A stretch of DNA of 64,000 nucleotides from Oxytricha trifallax (lineage: Eukaryota; Ciliophora; Spirotrichea; Sporadotrichida; Oxytrichidae). The notes beneath the pieces are model-generated. The model saw only the letters and a list, made by a program, of their open reading frames with translations, made no database searches and was not told where the DNA came from. Location: assembly GCA_000711775.1 (NCBI GenBank), contig ARYC01017312.1, forward strand, positions 1-64,000. Direction: 5' to 3'. Positions 20,271-31,886 of the stretch are shown one piece after another. Both the position numbers and the translations under genes were made by a program. Every line of letters starts with the position of its first letter. The first letter of the stretch is position 1.

Positions 20271-22270
20271 TCACTCAAAATGCACTTTTGGATCATGTGG
20301 GAGAGGTCTGAAGTTTATCTTACTTAACCACAACTCTTTCTGCTCTATTGATCTGTCTCATCTTGAGTTTGGTTTAATTATTATTGACTCTACTATTTGT
20401 TTCATTGATTGAGATATTCTTGTTTTGCCAATAAATTGATTTATTCTTTGCCTTGCATCCTTCTCGCACCTTGTAGAGTAGTAATCGTTGCGAGGCATAT
20501 CGCACTCTATTATTATTGCTGCTAAAGCCCACACATCCCACTGTAAGTCTCCATCTCTCCAGTCTTCTCTTTCTGGATAATAGCCTGGAGTTCCCATTAC
20601 ACTTCCAAGCCTTGATACTTCCACTCTTAAGGCTCTGTTGAAATCAATAATTGTTACTGTTACTGGTGAAAAGTTCAACATTATATTTTCTGGCTTCAAA
20701 TCTCTGTGAACAAACCCTAACTTATGAAGCTCTTTAATACCTTATACGGTCTGAGTTGCTATTTATCCAAGTTACTTATGACTCCTTTGATCTGTTTTGA
20801 AATCTCTTAAGGTCATTTCATAGAGTGGAAGTCTGAAAGCAACATGATCCTTGCCAAGGAGAGCATTTAACTTGATTAAGTAACTACACTCTTTAAACTT
20901 AGCCTGAGTGAGTACTTGAATTTCATAAGTAAACTCCAATTAATATTTATCATCACTAAGGAGATAGTTGAAAGGATATACCTTGTAAGCATACTGATGA
21001 TCCTTAATAACTTTCTTGTCAAAGGAGTCCTCAAGAATTAGGTAGCTTTAGAGAGAAGTCTCTAAATCAATCTATACAAGTACTGGAATTTTTTTCTATT
21101 AGATTTTAATCATGATTTTAGTGTCCTCTGATGCTAAGAGGTTGCGTGCAATCCTCACATGCTCTGATTCACTTGCTTGTTAAAGCTCAGTAACTTAAAG
21201 AGGCTCCCTTGCTTTTCTTTTGTTGAGCAACTTTAGTTGAGTGTCTTAATCTACAACTTCTATTTCTTTCTTGTGGGCTTTTAAAAGATGCTTCTTTAAG
21301 TCTCTTGTATGAGAGTACTGCTTATGGCACTCAAAGCAATCATCCTTTCCATCAACTTTGTCATGCTTTAAGTATACAGTAGGCTTAGCTCCTTATGGAC
21401 ATTCTTATGCCTGTACCAGCTAGATTTATTAGTGAAGTCTCTTTCACACTTCTCACAAAAATATACTTCAACTTCCTCTGATTACATTTAGCTAAAATAT
21501 ATACATTTGAGTGAATTAATATGAATAATCAAGATTTTACATTTCTCTTTATTTATATTGATTTATTTATATTTTTAGGTACTCTACCGCATTAGAGCTG
21601 TTTTGCGGTAGAGTACCTTAATTATATAAATTATGAAAATATTTAAATTTAAATGCTATAAATAAATATGAAATGCAGTTTGTAGAAAAAGTAATATGTA
21701 ATTTAATTATTATTAATAAGAGAATTATAAATTAAAATTATAGCTCTTAAAATATTTAATCTTTAAGTAAAGTTGCCTTAAAAAGTAACAATAACCGAAT
21801 ATTAATTAAAAAATTTATTAAATAAATATTTCGTGCAGTTTCTGTAAAAAGTAATGCTGTATTTAATTTTATTTATTTTATTTAATTATCATAATTAAGA
21901 TACTCTACCGCAAAACTGGTTTATACATAAAAATCTGCGGTAAAGTACCTAAAAATATATATTTATTTTAATATTAAATTCAAACATGTGCAAAGTTGAT
22001 TAGATTAATATATTCACCTATAATTATGCTATTTTAGCTAATTGAAATTTCATTTCTAACTTTCTCCTCCTCTCTGTCTCCCACGCACTTGTTTGCCATT
22101 ATTTTCTATTATTAATTTCTATTTTTGTAACAGAGACCTCAAGTGATAGCTCTGGTAGTTCTTTATGAGAGTTCATCTCATAGCTATCACACTTTTTATT
22201 GCTGCCAAAGGTAAGTCTCATTTAGTTTAATGGAAGTGCTGTTTTTTTCTCTAAAAATGTTTGCGCTCAT
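20271..22270 (-). pseudogene. TBE 57-kDa zinc-finger/kinase protein (copy 4), interrupted
   Basis: ATG 22270-22268 to TGA 20273-20271. The N-terminus (MANKCVGDREEEK-like stretch in the 22.0-22.1 kb region) is separated from the zinc fingers by an insertion of about 550 bp at 21488-22041. The kinase part is well kept: HRDLKPENIMLNF, TIIDFNRALR, GTPGYYPEREDWRDGDLQWD. A TGA follows IIIKPNSR (Ser codon TCA in copy 2), truncating the last 33 or so residues. Not functional as it stands. Confidence 0.88.
21488..22041. mobile_element. Small insertion with short inverted ends and paired hairpins
   Basis: Absent from the 57-kDa gene of copies 2, 6 and 8. The ends are TTAGCTAAAATA and its complement. 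Inside are two related hairpin motifs, GGTACTCTACCGCA facing TGCGGTAGAGTACC at 21577-21617, and a diverged pair at 21899-21953. No coding frame supported. The target duplication is not clear from the alignment with other copies. Confidence 0.7.
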
Positions 22271-22465
22271 ATTTAAATTTGAATTTAAAATTATAAAGCT
22301 GCCTCTCTAACTGAGAGTTTATATGAGAGGTTTGCAAGCATACAAGTTTCAAGGGAAGTTTTTTAGAGTATTAGAGGAGAAAAATGAGCAGTAAGAGACG
22401 ATCTAGCTCTAAATAAGGGTGAGAATGTAACAATTATTTCAATCAATAATAAGTTGATTACAGCA

Positions 22466-22630
22466 CGTACCGATTTAGGAGGTGCGCCTAATTAAGTATG
22501 TACTGCTTTAGGAGGTATATTGTGATTTTATGATTTAAATAAGGGTGTTCCTAACTAAGTTCTAGCATTAATTAAAGCTCCTAATTAAGTACTAGTATTT
22601 TAGGAGCTGCTCCTAATTAAATACGTACCA
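22466..22630. promoter_or_regulatory. Repeat-rich divergent intergenic region of TBE copy 4
   Basis: Same kind of array as in copy 2: repeated CCTAATTAAGTAC-type units and GGAGCTGCTCC, between the 57-kDa (-) and 22-kDa (+) starts. Conservation of position suggests a functional promoter or binding region. Confidence 0.5.
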
Positions 22631-22839
22631 ATTTGAATTTCAATATATGGAACTACAACAGTAGAAATTGATATCAATCTCTCAAGTTTTAAACCAGTTC
22701 TCAAAACCTTCTTCATATCCTTCTTAGAGGTTGACCTCCTATAGAATGCCCATATTTAATAGTAAGTTTTGCAGAGGTATATAATTGAAATCAATAATAA
22801 ACTTAAATTTGAATATCATTTCTTAGATCTGTAAACAAG

Positions 22840-23607
22840 ATGGAGTCAATGAAGCACAAGAATTGATTTAAAGATTTAGAAGCAAGGAGGATTTGCACAG
22901 CTACCTGGTGCAACAAGGTTATGAACTCATAGTAGCTAATCTTTATTATGTAGATGCTTTCTTTCAGCCAACGATGGAAGGTACTATAAAACTTCATTTC
23001 TAAGAGCGATACTCTGCGAAGAAAAGAAAGCATTGAAAACTTAAGATGTAAAGTTTGCAGAGATTCCAAACTATCCAGAAATCTCAGTGACTAACTTATA
23101 CGATGATTCTATGAATGACCCAGAGGTTTCGCAGCACCTGCCTACTAAGAAACAGCTGTCAAATAAACTACCTGAAAGAAAATATTTCTTTGGCATACTT
23201 GCAACAATTAAAGGTGATTACTTGAAAGAAATTATTCAAGAATCTCAAAAGAAAAGGTACAGCATCTCTTTAGAAGATAAGGACAAACAAGGGATCAAGA
23301 TAAGTGAGAGCTGACTATCAGAGCTGCAGAGGCACCCTTATATTTCAAGTAAGATTTGCAGGTTAACTCTTTAGAAAAATCTGATACTGCCATCTTTATG
23401 ATGAAGGAATAGAGCAAGCTTCACAGAGAGCGAAAGTCGCAGACAAAGTATGAAGTTAGCAAGAGACTTTATTCAAATATTTAGCCTCCAGAGTCAATGA
23501 ACATAGATGCTGGAGCTGGCAGCAAGAGAAGAAACATAGGCCCAAGCAAGCCTTAAGAGGAAGAAAAGAAAGAGAAGCCAGCTCCCTCTAAAGAATTTTA
23601 AATGTGA
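22840..23607 (+). pseudogene. TBE 22-kDa protein gene (copy 4), broken
   Basis: ATG 22840; relative to copy 2 about 22 nt are missing right after MESM, and a 2-nt insertion follows PTMEGT, so the frame is lost early. The middle part is still readable (TNLYDDSMNDPEVSQHLPTK, NKLPERKYFFG) until a TGA replaces the Trp codon of ISESW. The C-terminal block GAGSKRRN is kept, with the final TGA at 23605-23607. Confidence 0.85.
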
Positions 23608-23616
23608 CTTATATAT

Positions 23617-24679
23617 TCATTAACTTAACTACAAAACTTATTTATATACATTCACTCTCCCTTCTTTAGCACACTTTTATGCCAACTAATTATCTACTCT
23701 CTTCGCTGAACTTTTAATAAAGTCTACAGTATCGATAGGTAGGTCATGCATCAAGTGTATAGCAGTAGTTTCTTGTAATGACCTTTTAATATACCCCAGT
23801 AGAACTCAATTCCATTAAACTATGGACTGTAAGGTACGTTAAACACTGGCATTATTCTAAGTTGTTCATAACTCTTCCTTGTATCTTTAGTCTTATGAAC
23901 AGAAAGATTATAAACAAACAGTATAATCTCTTATTCAGGGTACTTCTCTCTCAGCTGCTCCAAAATTTTTATATAATACTCTGTCTTAATAGAGCGAGGA
24001 TGAATAACATAAGTTTCTAAACCAGTATCCTCATTAATTCCTCCAAGAATTGCCATTGTTTATACCTTGACTTTCTAGTCATATAAATCTATATTACTAT
24101 GCCTCTTATACCAAGACTTCTAGATGAAAGTGTTGAAGGTAAACACGGCCTCGTCAGCATGTATAAACTTAATATTATTCAATTGAGCTCTCTTCATTTA
24201 ATTATAAATATAATTTAAGTTGTTGTTGTAAAATGGCAGAGTGAAATCAATCACTCTCTTGATACGATTCACACCTTTGTAAGAGATACCATTTCGTTTA
24301 TAAATGTTAGCAACAGACTATGCAGAGATCTTCAACTCAGGGAACTGGCGGTGAAACATAGTAGCTCGTTGGTCGAGAGAGAAGTGAGCCCAATACTTCA
24401 AAGTTTTTTCATTAATAAGATAGTCAATATGCTTCTATAGAAACTTTGACTTCCTCTAAGGCTTAGAATTCAGCTATTATTGCTTTAGTTATACTGCTAT
24501 AAGGCAGTGGGAGCGAACAGTTGAAGGACTTCGCTTTAAGAGCAGTGCAATTGACTTATAATTAAGTACTGGTTTGACTTATTCACTGTATATATCACAT
24601 CCATATCGCAGTTTAAACACTAAATCTATATACTCTTCATCATAAATAGACCCCAAAGCTTGCTATTTTTGTCTCGCAT
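23617..24679 (-). pseudogene. TBE 42-kDa transposase (copy 4), frameshifted and catalytic-site mutant
   Basis: ATG 24679-24677 (MRDKNSK) to TGA 23619-23617. Two single-base losses compared with copy 2: one in the sixth to tenth codons (AAGCTTTGGGG against AAGCTTTTGGGG), and one in LLLYHLMH near 23755. The second catalytic block reads LFVYNLSVH, so the aspartate of VDNLSVH is replaced by tyrosine (about 23910). Inactive on several counts. Confidence 0.88.
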
Positions 24680-24760
24680 TTAATTAATAACCCCAACCCC
24701 TAACAAATTCCCTACAAATCAAAGCATTTATAAACCTAATTAAGGGGTTTTGGAGTTTTT

Positions 24761-25295
24761 ATTTAAGCGACTTTTTAAGGTAAGATATAGAAACATAATA
24801 CCTTAAATCAGCCAAGATATTCCATTTTTTTATAAATGATCTCTATGGATTAAGTAGAGATGGAAAGTTCAGGAGCCTATTTATAGATCACAGATCCCTA
24901 GGTGAAAGTGAAAAGAGCACAGTATCTTAGAGTCTAATCATTGATGAGATAATCGATTTATACTATTAGAATTCTAAGGGTCTATTAGGCTTAGAACTTA
25001 GTAGCATTCTATTTAAATTTAGATAATGAAACTTAACAGTTGCAGGTGGTTTATGGAGCAGCATTGATATAGGAATGTAATTAAGATAAGTTTGAATATT
25101 AACTATAATCATTACATCCATTTCGCAACTTAAACAGTAAATTTATATATATTTACTGTCATTAACTGATCCCAAACCTGGCATATGCTCACTTATATTA
25201 CTAATATTTAAATCATCCTATAGAAACTATATTAAATTATGGCTTAATAATCTATTTTATCAAAAGAAATTTCACTAAAGCTGCTTGGGTTTTTG
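24761..25295 (-). mobile_element. TBE: Remnant of an older TBE (transposase 5' part and right end)
   Basis: The minus strand carries a diverged transposase start (ATG 25184-25182, MPGLGSVNDSKYI-like) and about 140 codons of degenerate similarity, then joins copy 4. The terminal repeat is reduced to GGGTTTTTG ending at 25295, followed by AAT. More diverged than any full copy, so probably older. Confidence 0.75.
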
Positions 25296-25747
25296 AATAC
25301 ACGCATATATAGAAATTTATAATTAAAATTCTTAAAATAATTTTCTAAAAATTAAACTTTATATAAAATTGTACATTAAAAGTTCTCATATTAGAGAGAT
25401 TTTTTTAAATAAACGACACTTAAGATTAATAATTTTAAAGAACATTTAAAAACAAAGAAATAAATTTTATCAATCTTAATGACAAGTATATTATACTAAT
25501 TTATTAAAATTAATTATTTGACCAGGTAATATAATAAATATGTAAAATATGATTAACCCTATTTCATTTATGATTGGGTTATTAAGCATTGTTCTTCTAT
25601 TTCTCATTGTAAATTGTTAAAAATAATTTTTAAAAAAATTACTACTAAATTTTATAATATTTTATATTAATCTTAATTATTATTATTAAAATAAATGCAT
25701 AGCAGCCTTATGATCAATTATTAATTATAAATTGAATTTAATTATAA
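25296..25747. other. AT-rich spacer
   Basis: No supported feature. Confidence 0.4.
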
Positions 25748-25749
25748 TA

Positions 25750-26011
25750 AAACCCCGTTAGTCAATTAAGAATGAAGATTGGGGATTAAGAATAAAGAAA
25801 TTAAAATATAATTATTATTGGCGTAAATTATTAAAGTTATGGCTAATTATTAAAACTATTGGCTCGAATAATTGTCTCTTTAAAATAAACCAATCAGGGT
25901 GCGTATATTTGTTTTTAGCCTAATTATAATTAATTTTAGCCAATAATAATATATTTTTAATTTCTTTATTCATAATCCCCAATCTTCATTCTGAATTGAC
26001 TAGCGGGGTTT
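25750..26011. mobile_element. 262-bp TIR element (MITE-like) with AAACCCC ends and TA duplication
   Basis: The left end AAACCCCGTTAGTCAATT and the right end complement (AATTGACTAGCGGGGTTT) extend as inverted repeats of about 60 bp or more (AGAATGAAGATTGGGGATTA on both sides). TA flanks both ends (25748-25749 and 26012-26013). The first seven bases and the TA target are those of the 43.1-46.0 kb transposon, so it may be a non-autonomous relative. No coding capacity. Confidence 0.8.
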
Positions 26012-26157
26012 TATTATTTAATTAACAAATTTAATTATTTCAATCATTTTTACATTTTATTTTAATTTAATTTATGCAATGAAAATAATTCAAAGTTTCA
26101 TATACGATTTTAATTCTTTGTTAAGGATAGAATTAAATTAAAAAGTTATGGCCCCTT

Positions 26158-26702
26158 GGGGAGGCCGCGAAAATATTTTTAAAATTTTTTTAAATGCTTT
26201 AAAAATTATTTACATCAAATTAACATTTTATAAATCATTAAAAAGGTCTTAATGATCTTTAATCTATCCCATTTAAATCATGAAATACATAAGATTTTTA
26301 TTTAATATGACTATTATTGTTTTTAAAATTTATGTTCATTTTGTTTTTAATTTCACGTTTTTGTATATTTGAAGTCATGATTAGCTGTAACAATAGTGGG
26401 AAATAAAATCATTGAGTCAACTAATTTGTTAAATAAAAATAATAAAAAATGTTTTCATGTAATTGTAACAGCTAATCATGACTTCAATAAATAAAAACGT
26501 GAAATTAAAAATAAAATGAACATAAATTTTAAAAGCAAAAATAGTCATTAAATCAAAATCTTATGTATTTAATGATGTGAATGGGATAGATTTAAGATCA
26601 TTGAGACCTTTTTAATGATTAATAAGATGTTAATTTGATGTAAAAAAATTTTTAAAGCATTAAAAAAAAAATTTTTAAAAATATATTCGCTCCATTACCC
26701 CA
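26158..26702. repeat. Palindromic (foldback) element of about 545 bp
   Basis: Arms of about 235 bp face each other around a centre at about 26395-26462 (for example GAAGTCATGATTAGCTGTAA and its complement). The outer tips are the only GC-rich part (GGGGAGGCCGCGAAAATA left, GGGGTAATGGAGCGAATA as the complement on the right). No reading frame supported. Confidence 0.8.
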
Positions 26703-28501
26703 ATTAAAGGTTTAGGCTATTAATATATACTCTATTGTAATTTAAGAATATGGAAATCAAGTCATAATTTTCATACTAATTATTAAAGATTTTATATATA
26801 ATTTACTCTTTTGATAACAATTTATTATACCAATCCCAGGATACTCTATTTATTTAAATAAATGAAAATTATTTCTAGATTAATTATCCAAATAAATATT
26901 AATATTCAAAATTTTAAGATTAAAATATAAAATCAATCTAGATAAGTAGTTAAAGAATCAAATAAAATATAGCAACAATATAAATCTTATTATATTAAAT
27001 CATTAAAATAAAATTAGTAAGCTATATATATTAGAATTTGAAATGAATTGGTATTGATAATTATAAATTGAAAGAATTAATTTTAGGCAAAAAATCTATT
27101 TTTTTCTCTATAAATTAATTTAAAAACATAGCATATAAGAAATAAATTCAAAAAGCAATTTTTATTTTTGCTCTAAAATTTCAATGAGAATTGATAATGT
27201 TTTATATGATACAAAATAGAATTATAATAATCATTTCATAATACTTCAGTTAAAAAAGCTTTTAATTAAAAATAAGTGTTGCAAGTATTTTAGAAATAGA
27301 TAAATTCAACAAATCTGTTACTTAATTTTGTTAAATTTAAAATTCATTAGACCATCTTGCATAATTAATTAAATATTAAACAAGATTAAAAAGCCTAACT
27401 ACATGAAAATGAGAGTATTTTTAAAGAAATCGGAATATTCGAAGAAAATTAGCTTCTAGAAGTTTAACCTTTTTACCGTGACTATTTTTTAATATTCAAT
27501 AAATTTAAATTTCACAATGAAAATCAAATTATTAATTAACTGTTTAATTATTACTATTCTCACAAACTATCTAGTAATAATGCTGAATACAAAATATAAC
27601 TTAATAATTAAAGCGAAAGCAAAAGTTTAAAGCTAAAAACTTTAATCAAAGTATTTATTTATTTGCTTTTTTGAACCATTTATATTTTTCTTTATAAAGA
27701 GGCTCAATTTTGTTGTCTAAGGATTAACTTATGAAATTTTGCTGATATGATAATTATTTGTATTTTAGATTGTTATAATAATTTTCTTGTATTTCACATC
27801 TTATTTTAATATACATTACTAATTATTGATCGAGTCTCATCATTAACAAACAAAAATTATATATATTTTCCATTTATCCTCTCAAATATTTTTGCAGCTT
27901 TTACTCATACATTTAACTATAAAAAAACTATTTTATCAACTAATATGGGCATTAAAAGCCTCCTAAAGATACTTTCACTTCACTGAAAAAGCCTCTATTT
28001 ATATTTAACAAATAAAATCACAAAACACTCTATATAAAGAATTTTTAGGTTTAAATTGGCTATGATAAAAGTAGTTGGTGAGATCTTAATTTCAATAATG
28101 GCTAAGTTAATAGCAGATAGTATCAAATTAATTAAATAAAATAGGTTTTATTTTTTTTATTATACTAAAGCTTAAATTACTATTTATATAGGATTTCATT
28201 TGCATTAGTAATTACTCTTAGAAAATTAAGACTCTATAGATGTACTCTTTGATTAAAGTAGAAATCTGATTAATACATGCAATAATTAAAAAATATTATT
28301 TAGTTATTTTACAATTTATCTTTATGCACACCCTTAGTCGATTAAAAATATATTAATGATTAAATCATTTATTTTACAGATTCTAACCCTGCTATCGCCA
28401 ACTTCTACTTCAACATAGCTTTTAAGAAGATCTATACAAATATTGGCGAAATTTGATAATAATTATAATTAAATTAATATATCAAATCTAATTAATATCA
28501 A
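26703..28501. other. AT-rich spacer, possible minor coding remnants
   Basis: Mostly featureless. At 28198-28235 a short frame ICISNYSQK resembles ICISNYSYNYCEK in the island at 38.9 kb, so parts of a host gene may extend here, but it is too short to call. Confidence 0.4.
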
Positions 28502-28740
28502 TAATAACATCGTTCAATATGACCCATAATGCATTATCGAGCAATCCATAACTAATCTTGCAACAGGGAATTTACTGCTAAATCCGGAAGGTTATACTAC
28601 AGGCGTGGACATCGCATCGAATTATTTCTTTTCAATAAATCATGACTATTCTCTCTAAGTATTGACATACTATAATGCTACAATTTAACTGACTAACACC
28701 TACACAATCAAAATAATAAATTATAATCTATGACATAGTA
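28502..28740 (+). CDS. Host coding island (paralogue 2, island 1)
   Basis: The frame reads NNIVQYDPQCIIEQSITNLA, then LLLNPEGYTTGVDIASNYFF and SINHDYSLQVLTYYNATIQL. Several TAA codons as Gln, and richer in GC than its surroundings. Same position in the three-island layout as 4600-4750. Likely extracellular domain of the surface-protein family. Confidence 0.65.
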
Positions 28741-29037
28741 TAAATAAGATTAATATCAGATAGTCTTTTTTATTAATTATATATTTACACAGGAGGAGTT
28801 ACAATGAATTAGTACACGTTCTTAAAATAAAAAATAAATTCTAAGATTTTTAATTAATATAAGTTCAGTGTAATGCCTCCAGAATCAGTTTCAAACTTTA
28901 AATTTAACTTAGTAAACATTTTATAATATTTTTATAAACGACTTGTATTATGCTCACCCTATATCTGACTTTAAGATAAATAGAGTTAAAAATAACTTTT
29001 GAATTGCTTTAATATTATTATTATTTAGAAAATTAAT

Positions 29038-29208
29038 GACTGGATAATTGTTGTGAGTGGTTATAGAAGTGAGTTTTTCAATGATTTCATAAATTTCTGT
29101 AAAGATCCTTCAGCAAATAAGTGCATGAATCCTATGATGTACGAGCTAAATGACCCTTAAGGATACATAACAGATGCAACATTCAAAGTTGATTCGACAC
29201 TTAAACTT
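29038..29208 (+). CDS. Host coding island (paralogue 2, island 2)
   Basis: DWIIVVSGYRSEFFNDFINF, then CMNPMMYELNDPQGYITDAT; clear paralogue of 5098-5280. Ends near a TGA at about 29209 that may lie in the following intron or eliminated sequence. Confidence 0.7.
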
Positions 29209-29334
29209 TGACTTATATTAATTTTTATAGTTTTTAATTAAAAACAATAGCTGAGTTAATAAAGTAAAGCAAGATTTAATAAATAAGTTTAACTAAATAA
29301 ATGCAACCATTGATGCTTCTTAACCAGCCTTATA

Positions 29335-29520
29335 CACAGGTAATTTTATCTATGCAAATTTGTGGGTATAAAATAATGAAAGGGCATAATTTTTGATTAA
29401 ATTCATGAACTGCTGTGATGCTGTTGAGATGCCAGTACCATCAGTTTTAAATATTGTTCATATTATTGGCGTGATTCAACCAACTTTCATTGTCCCTTTA
29501 TTCACAATAGATAGAAAATA
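29335..29520 (+). CDS. Host coding island (paralogue 2, island 3)
   Basis: TGNFIYANLWVQNNERAQFL, then NCCDAVEMPVPSVLNIVHII and PTFIVPLFTIDRK; paralogue of 5423-5595, including the adjacent Cys pair. Confidence 0.7.
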
Positions 29521-30414
29521 AATTATCTTTAAAATCGTCCAAAAAAAATAAATTTATTAAAATGAAGATAGTCTGAGTCCACTTGCAAAATATAAATACA
29601 GTTAATTTATTATTATGTAATTTACATATATAATCAAATTGAATTTTTAAAAATTGCAAGCCATTTAAACTCCAAAGCAATTGATATTATAATTTATAAA
29701 TTAATTAATGGAGGACTTAAATGTAAATAATTATTGTTTCAGAATTTGGGTGAATTATTTTTACTTTTAGGATTTTAAAGTCAATGATTTAATTTTAACT
29801 TTGACATAAATCTTATATAAAACAAGATGAGATTTCTTTAAAGTTTGTAATTTTCTGATTTTTTATTGAATTTTACTTAAATACTTCTTTCTTACAACTT
29901 TAAATTTCTTTTTATTTAAGCCATAGGAAAACATTCTTATAAAAGGTTATTTTATATATCTTGCTTTATAATTTTTTCCACTCTTCATTATTTTCAAATA
30001 TAATTATACTTTAAATATCATAGGGCTACTTAAAATTTGATTAGCGCTATGAAGAGGGGATATATTATGAAAATATCATTGAATACTTTTTAAAGCCTTT
30101 TTTGTAAATACTAAAGGTATGCATCAAATATTAAGTAAAAGATGATTATTTTTCTTTAAATTAAGGTATAAAACATTCATATTATAATTTTACAAAACAT
30201 TCATATTATTATTTTACAAAATATATTGGGGAAAAGTTTCCTGCACTTTTTTAAATGTAAAATCTAATAAATTTTGCATGTATTTACAAATTTAAAATTT
30301 TATGGCCCATTAAATATAAAGAGTATATTGATAAATGACTTATGTATAAGAAAAAAGAAATCGAGTGTGTTAACAACAGAAATGAAAGAATATTAAGAAA
30401 TATTAAAGTATAAT
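29521..30414. other. AT-rich spacer
   Basis: No supported gene or repeat. It ends with AAT (30412-30414), the target duplication of TBE copy 6. Confidence 0.4.
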
Positions 30415-30552
30415 CAAAACCCCAAAATCTGTTCAGTAGTTTGATTGAGTTTTCGATCAATAAAAGGCTCCAATTAACGTTTACTCTAGTAGGGCTTTAA
30501 TAGGGTTTATATAGGAGTTTAATGTATAAATATTAGTGATTTGAGTGAGTAT

Positions 30553-31620
30553 ATGCGATTTTTGGGGTCAATTTTATGACAGTGAGTATATCGATTTATT
30601 GCTTAAGTTTCGTTATGTATGCGATGATTATAGTGATCAACTCAAACCTATTCTAAATTACACATCAATAGCAAGACTGCTTTATAAATCTCCAGCTACT
30701 GTTAGGTCTCATTGTAAATTGGCATTGAATTAAAAGAGATAGCACCTTAATTCTTAGCCTAAGGGACCTTTGAAATTTTAGCAACATCATTTCGATTATC
30801 TTATCAATGATAAGACGCTTTATAACTGGGCTGATTTCTCTATGGCCTAGAGAGCTGTGATGTTTCATCGCCAATATCCTGAGCTTCATTTCTCTGCTTA
30901 ATCGATAGCTAACATATATAAAAAGAATGAAATATCTTACAAGGCAGTCAATCACATTAACAGAGTGATTGACTTTAATGTTCCATTTTATAAGGATAAT
31001 TTAAAATATATATTCGATTAAATGCAGAGGTCTTTAGAGCATAATATAAAGTTCATACACGCTGATGAGGCAGTATTTACATTCAATACCTTTATATCAA
31101 GGTCTTGGTACAAGAGGTATAGTAATATAGAAGTTTAAGACTAAAATTTTAAGGTGTAAACTCATGCTATTCTTGGTGAAATAAGCGAAGATAGTGGCCT
31201 TGAGACTTATGTTATTCACCCTCGCTCAACAATGACCATATAATACATAAAGTTCTTGTAAAAACTCAGAGATAAGTACGCTGACTAAGAAATTATTCTG
31301 ATTGTTGATAACTTGTCAGTTCATAAAACTAAAGACTCAAGGAAAGATTGAACTTAACACCTGTATTTAATGTTCCCTACTGTCCTCAATTCAATGGGAT
31401 TGAATTATATTGGGGGTTATTGAAGGGCCACTACAAGAAATTTCTACTCTATCACTTGATGCACTACTTGAAGATAGATACGGTAGATTTTAATAAGAGT
31501 GCTGCTAATAAAGTAAGCAATGAGAAAGCTAAAGTGTGCGCAAGAGAAGGGAGATTTTGTGTTTATAAATAAGTCTTAGATTTAAACGAATAAATAAGTT
31601 CACATTAATTTTACCCGTGA
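30553..31620 (+). pseudogene. TBE 42-kDa transposase (copy 6), frameshifted
   Basis: ATG 30553 (MRFLGSI), then one extra base (GTCAATTTTATG where copy 1 has GTCAGTTTATG) shifts the frame within the first ten codons. The main frame is then open: YDSEYIDLLLKFRYVCDDYS, FIHADEAVFTF (D1), LIVDNLSVH (D2), FNGIELYWGLLKGHYKK (E). A 10-nt deletion lies between TKDSR and RLNLTP near 31345. The usual stop TGA has become TAA (Gln), so the frame runs on to the TGA at 31618-31620. It ends with ISSHQFYP, partly overlapping the convergent gene. Confidence 0.88.
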
Positions 31621-31886
31621 AGGGATTTGGCTTCTCTTTCTTTTCTTCCTCTTAAGGCTTGCATGGGCCCATGTTACTTCTCTTTGTGCCAGCCCCTGAA
31701 TCTATGTTCATCTCGTCTGGCTTTTATAAATCTTTGAAGAGTCTCTTACTAAGTTCATTCTTTACGTGACACTTTTTCTCTCTGTTTAATTTGCTGCTCT
31801 CTTTCATCAAGTAAATAAAAGTGGCAGATTTTTCTATAAAGTTAGAAGGGTATGCTTACTTGAGATTAATGGATTCTTCTGCTGTT

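Larger units (their letters stand above)
20153..24760 (-). mobile_element. TBE: TBE transposon copy 4 (complete length, nested in copy 3)
   Basis: The left end CAAAACCCCAAAACCC at 20153 is preceded by AAT. The right end at 24741-24760 is degenerate (GGGGTTTTGGAGTTTTT) and is followed by ATT, so the two flanks do not match as a duplication. Orientation is reversed relative to copy 2: 57-kDa (-), 22-kDa (+), transposase (-). It contains a 550-bp insertion in the 57-kDa gene. All three genes are damaged. Confidence 0.93.
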
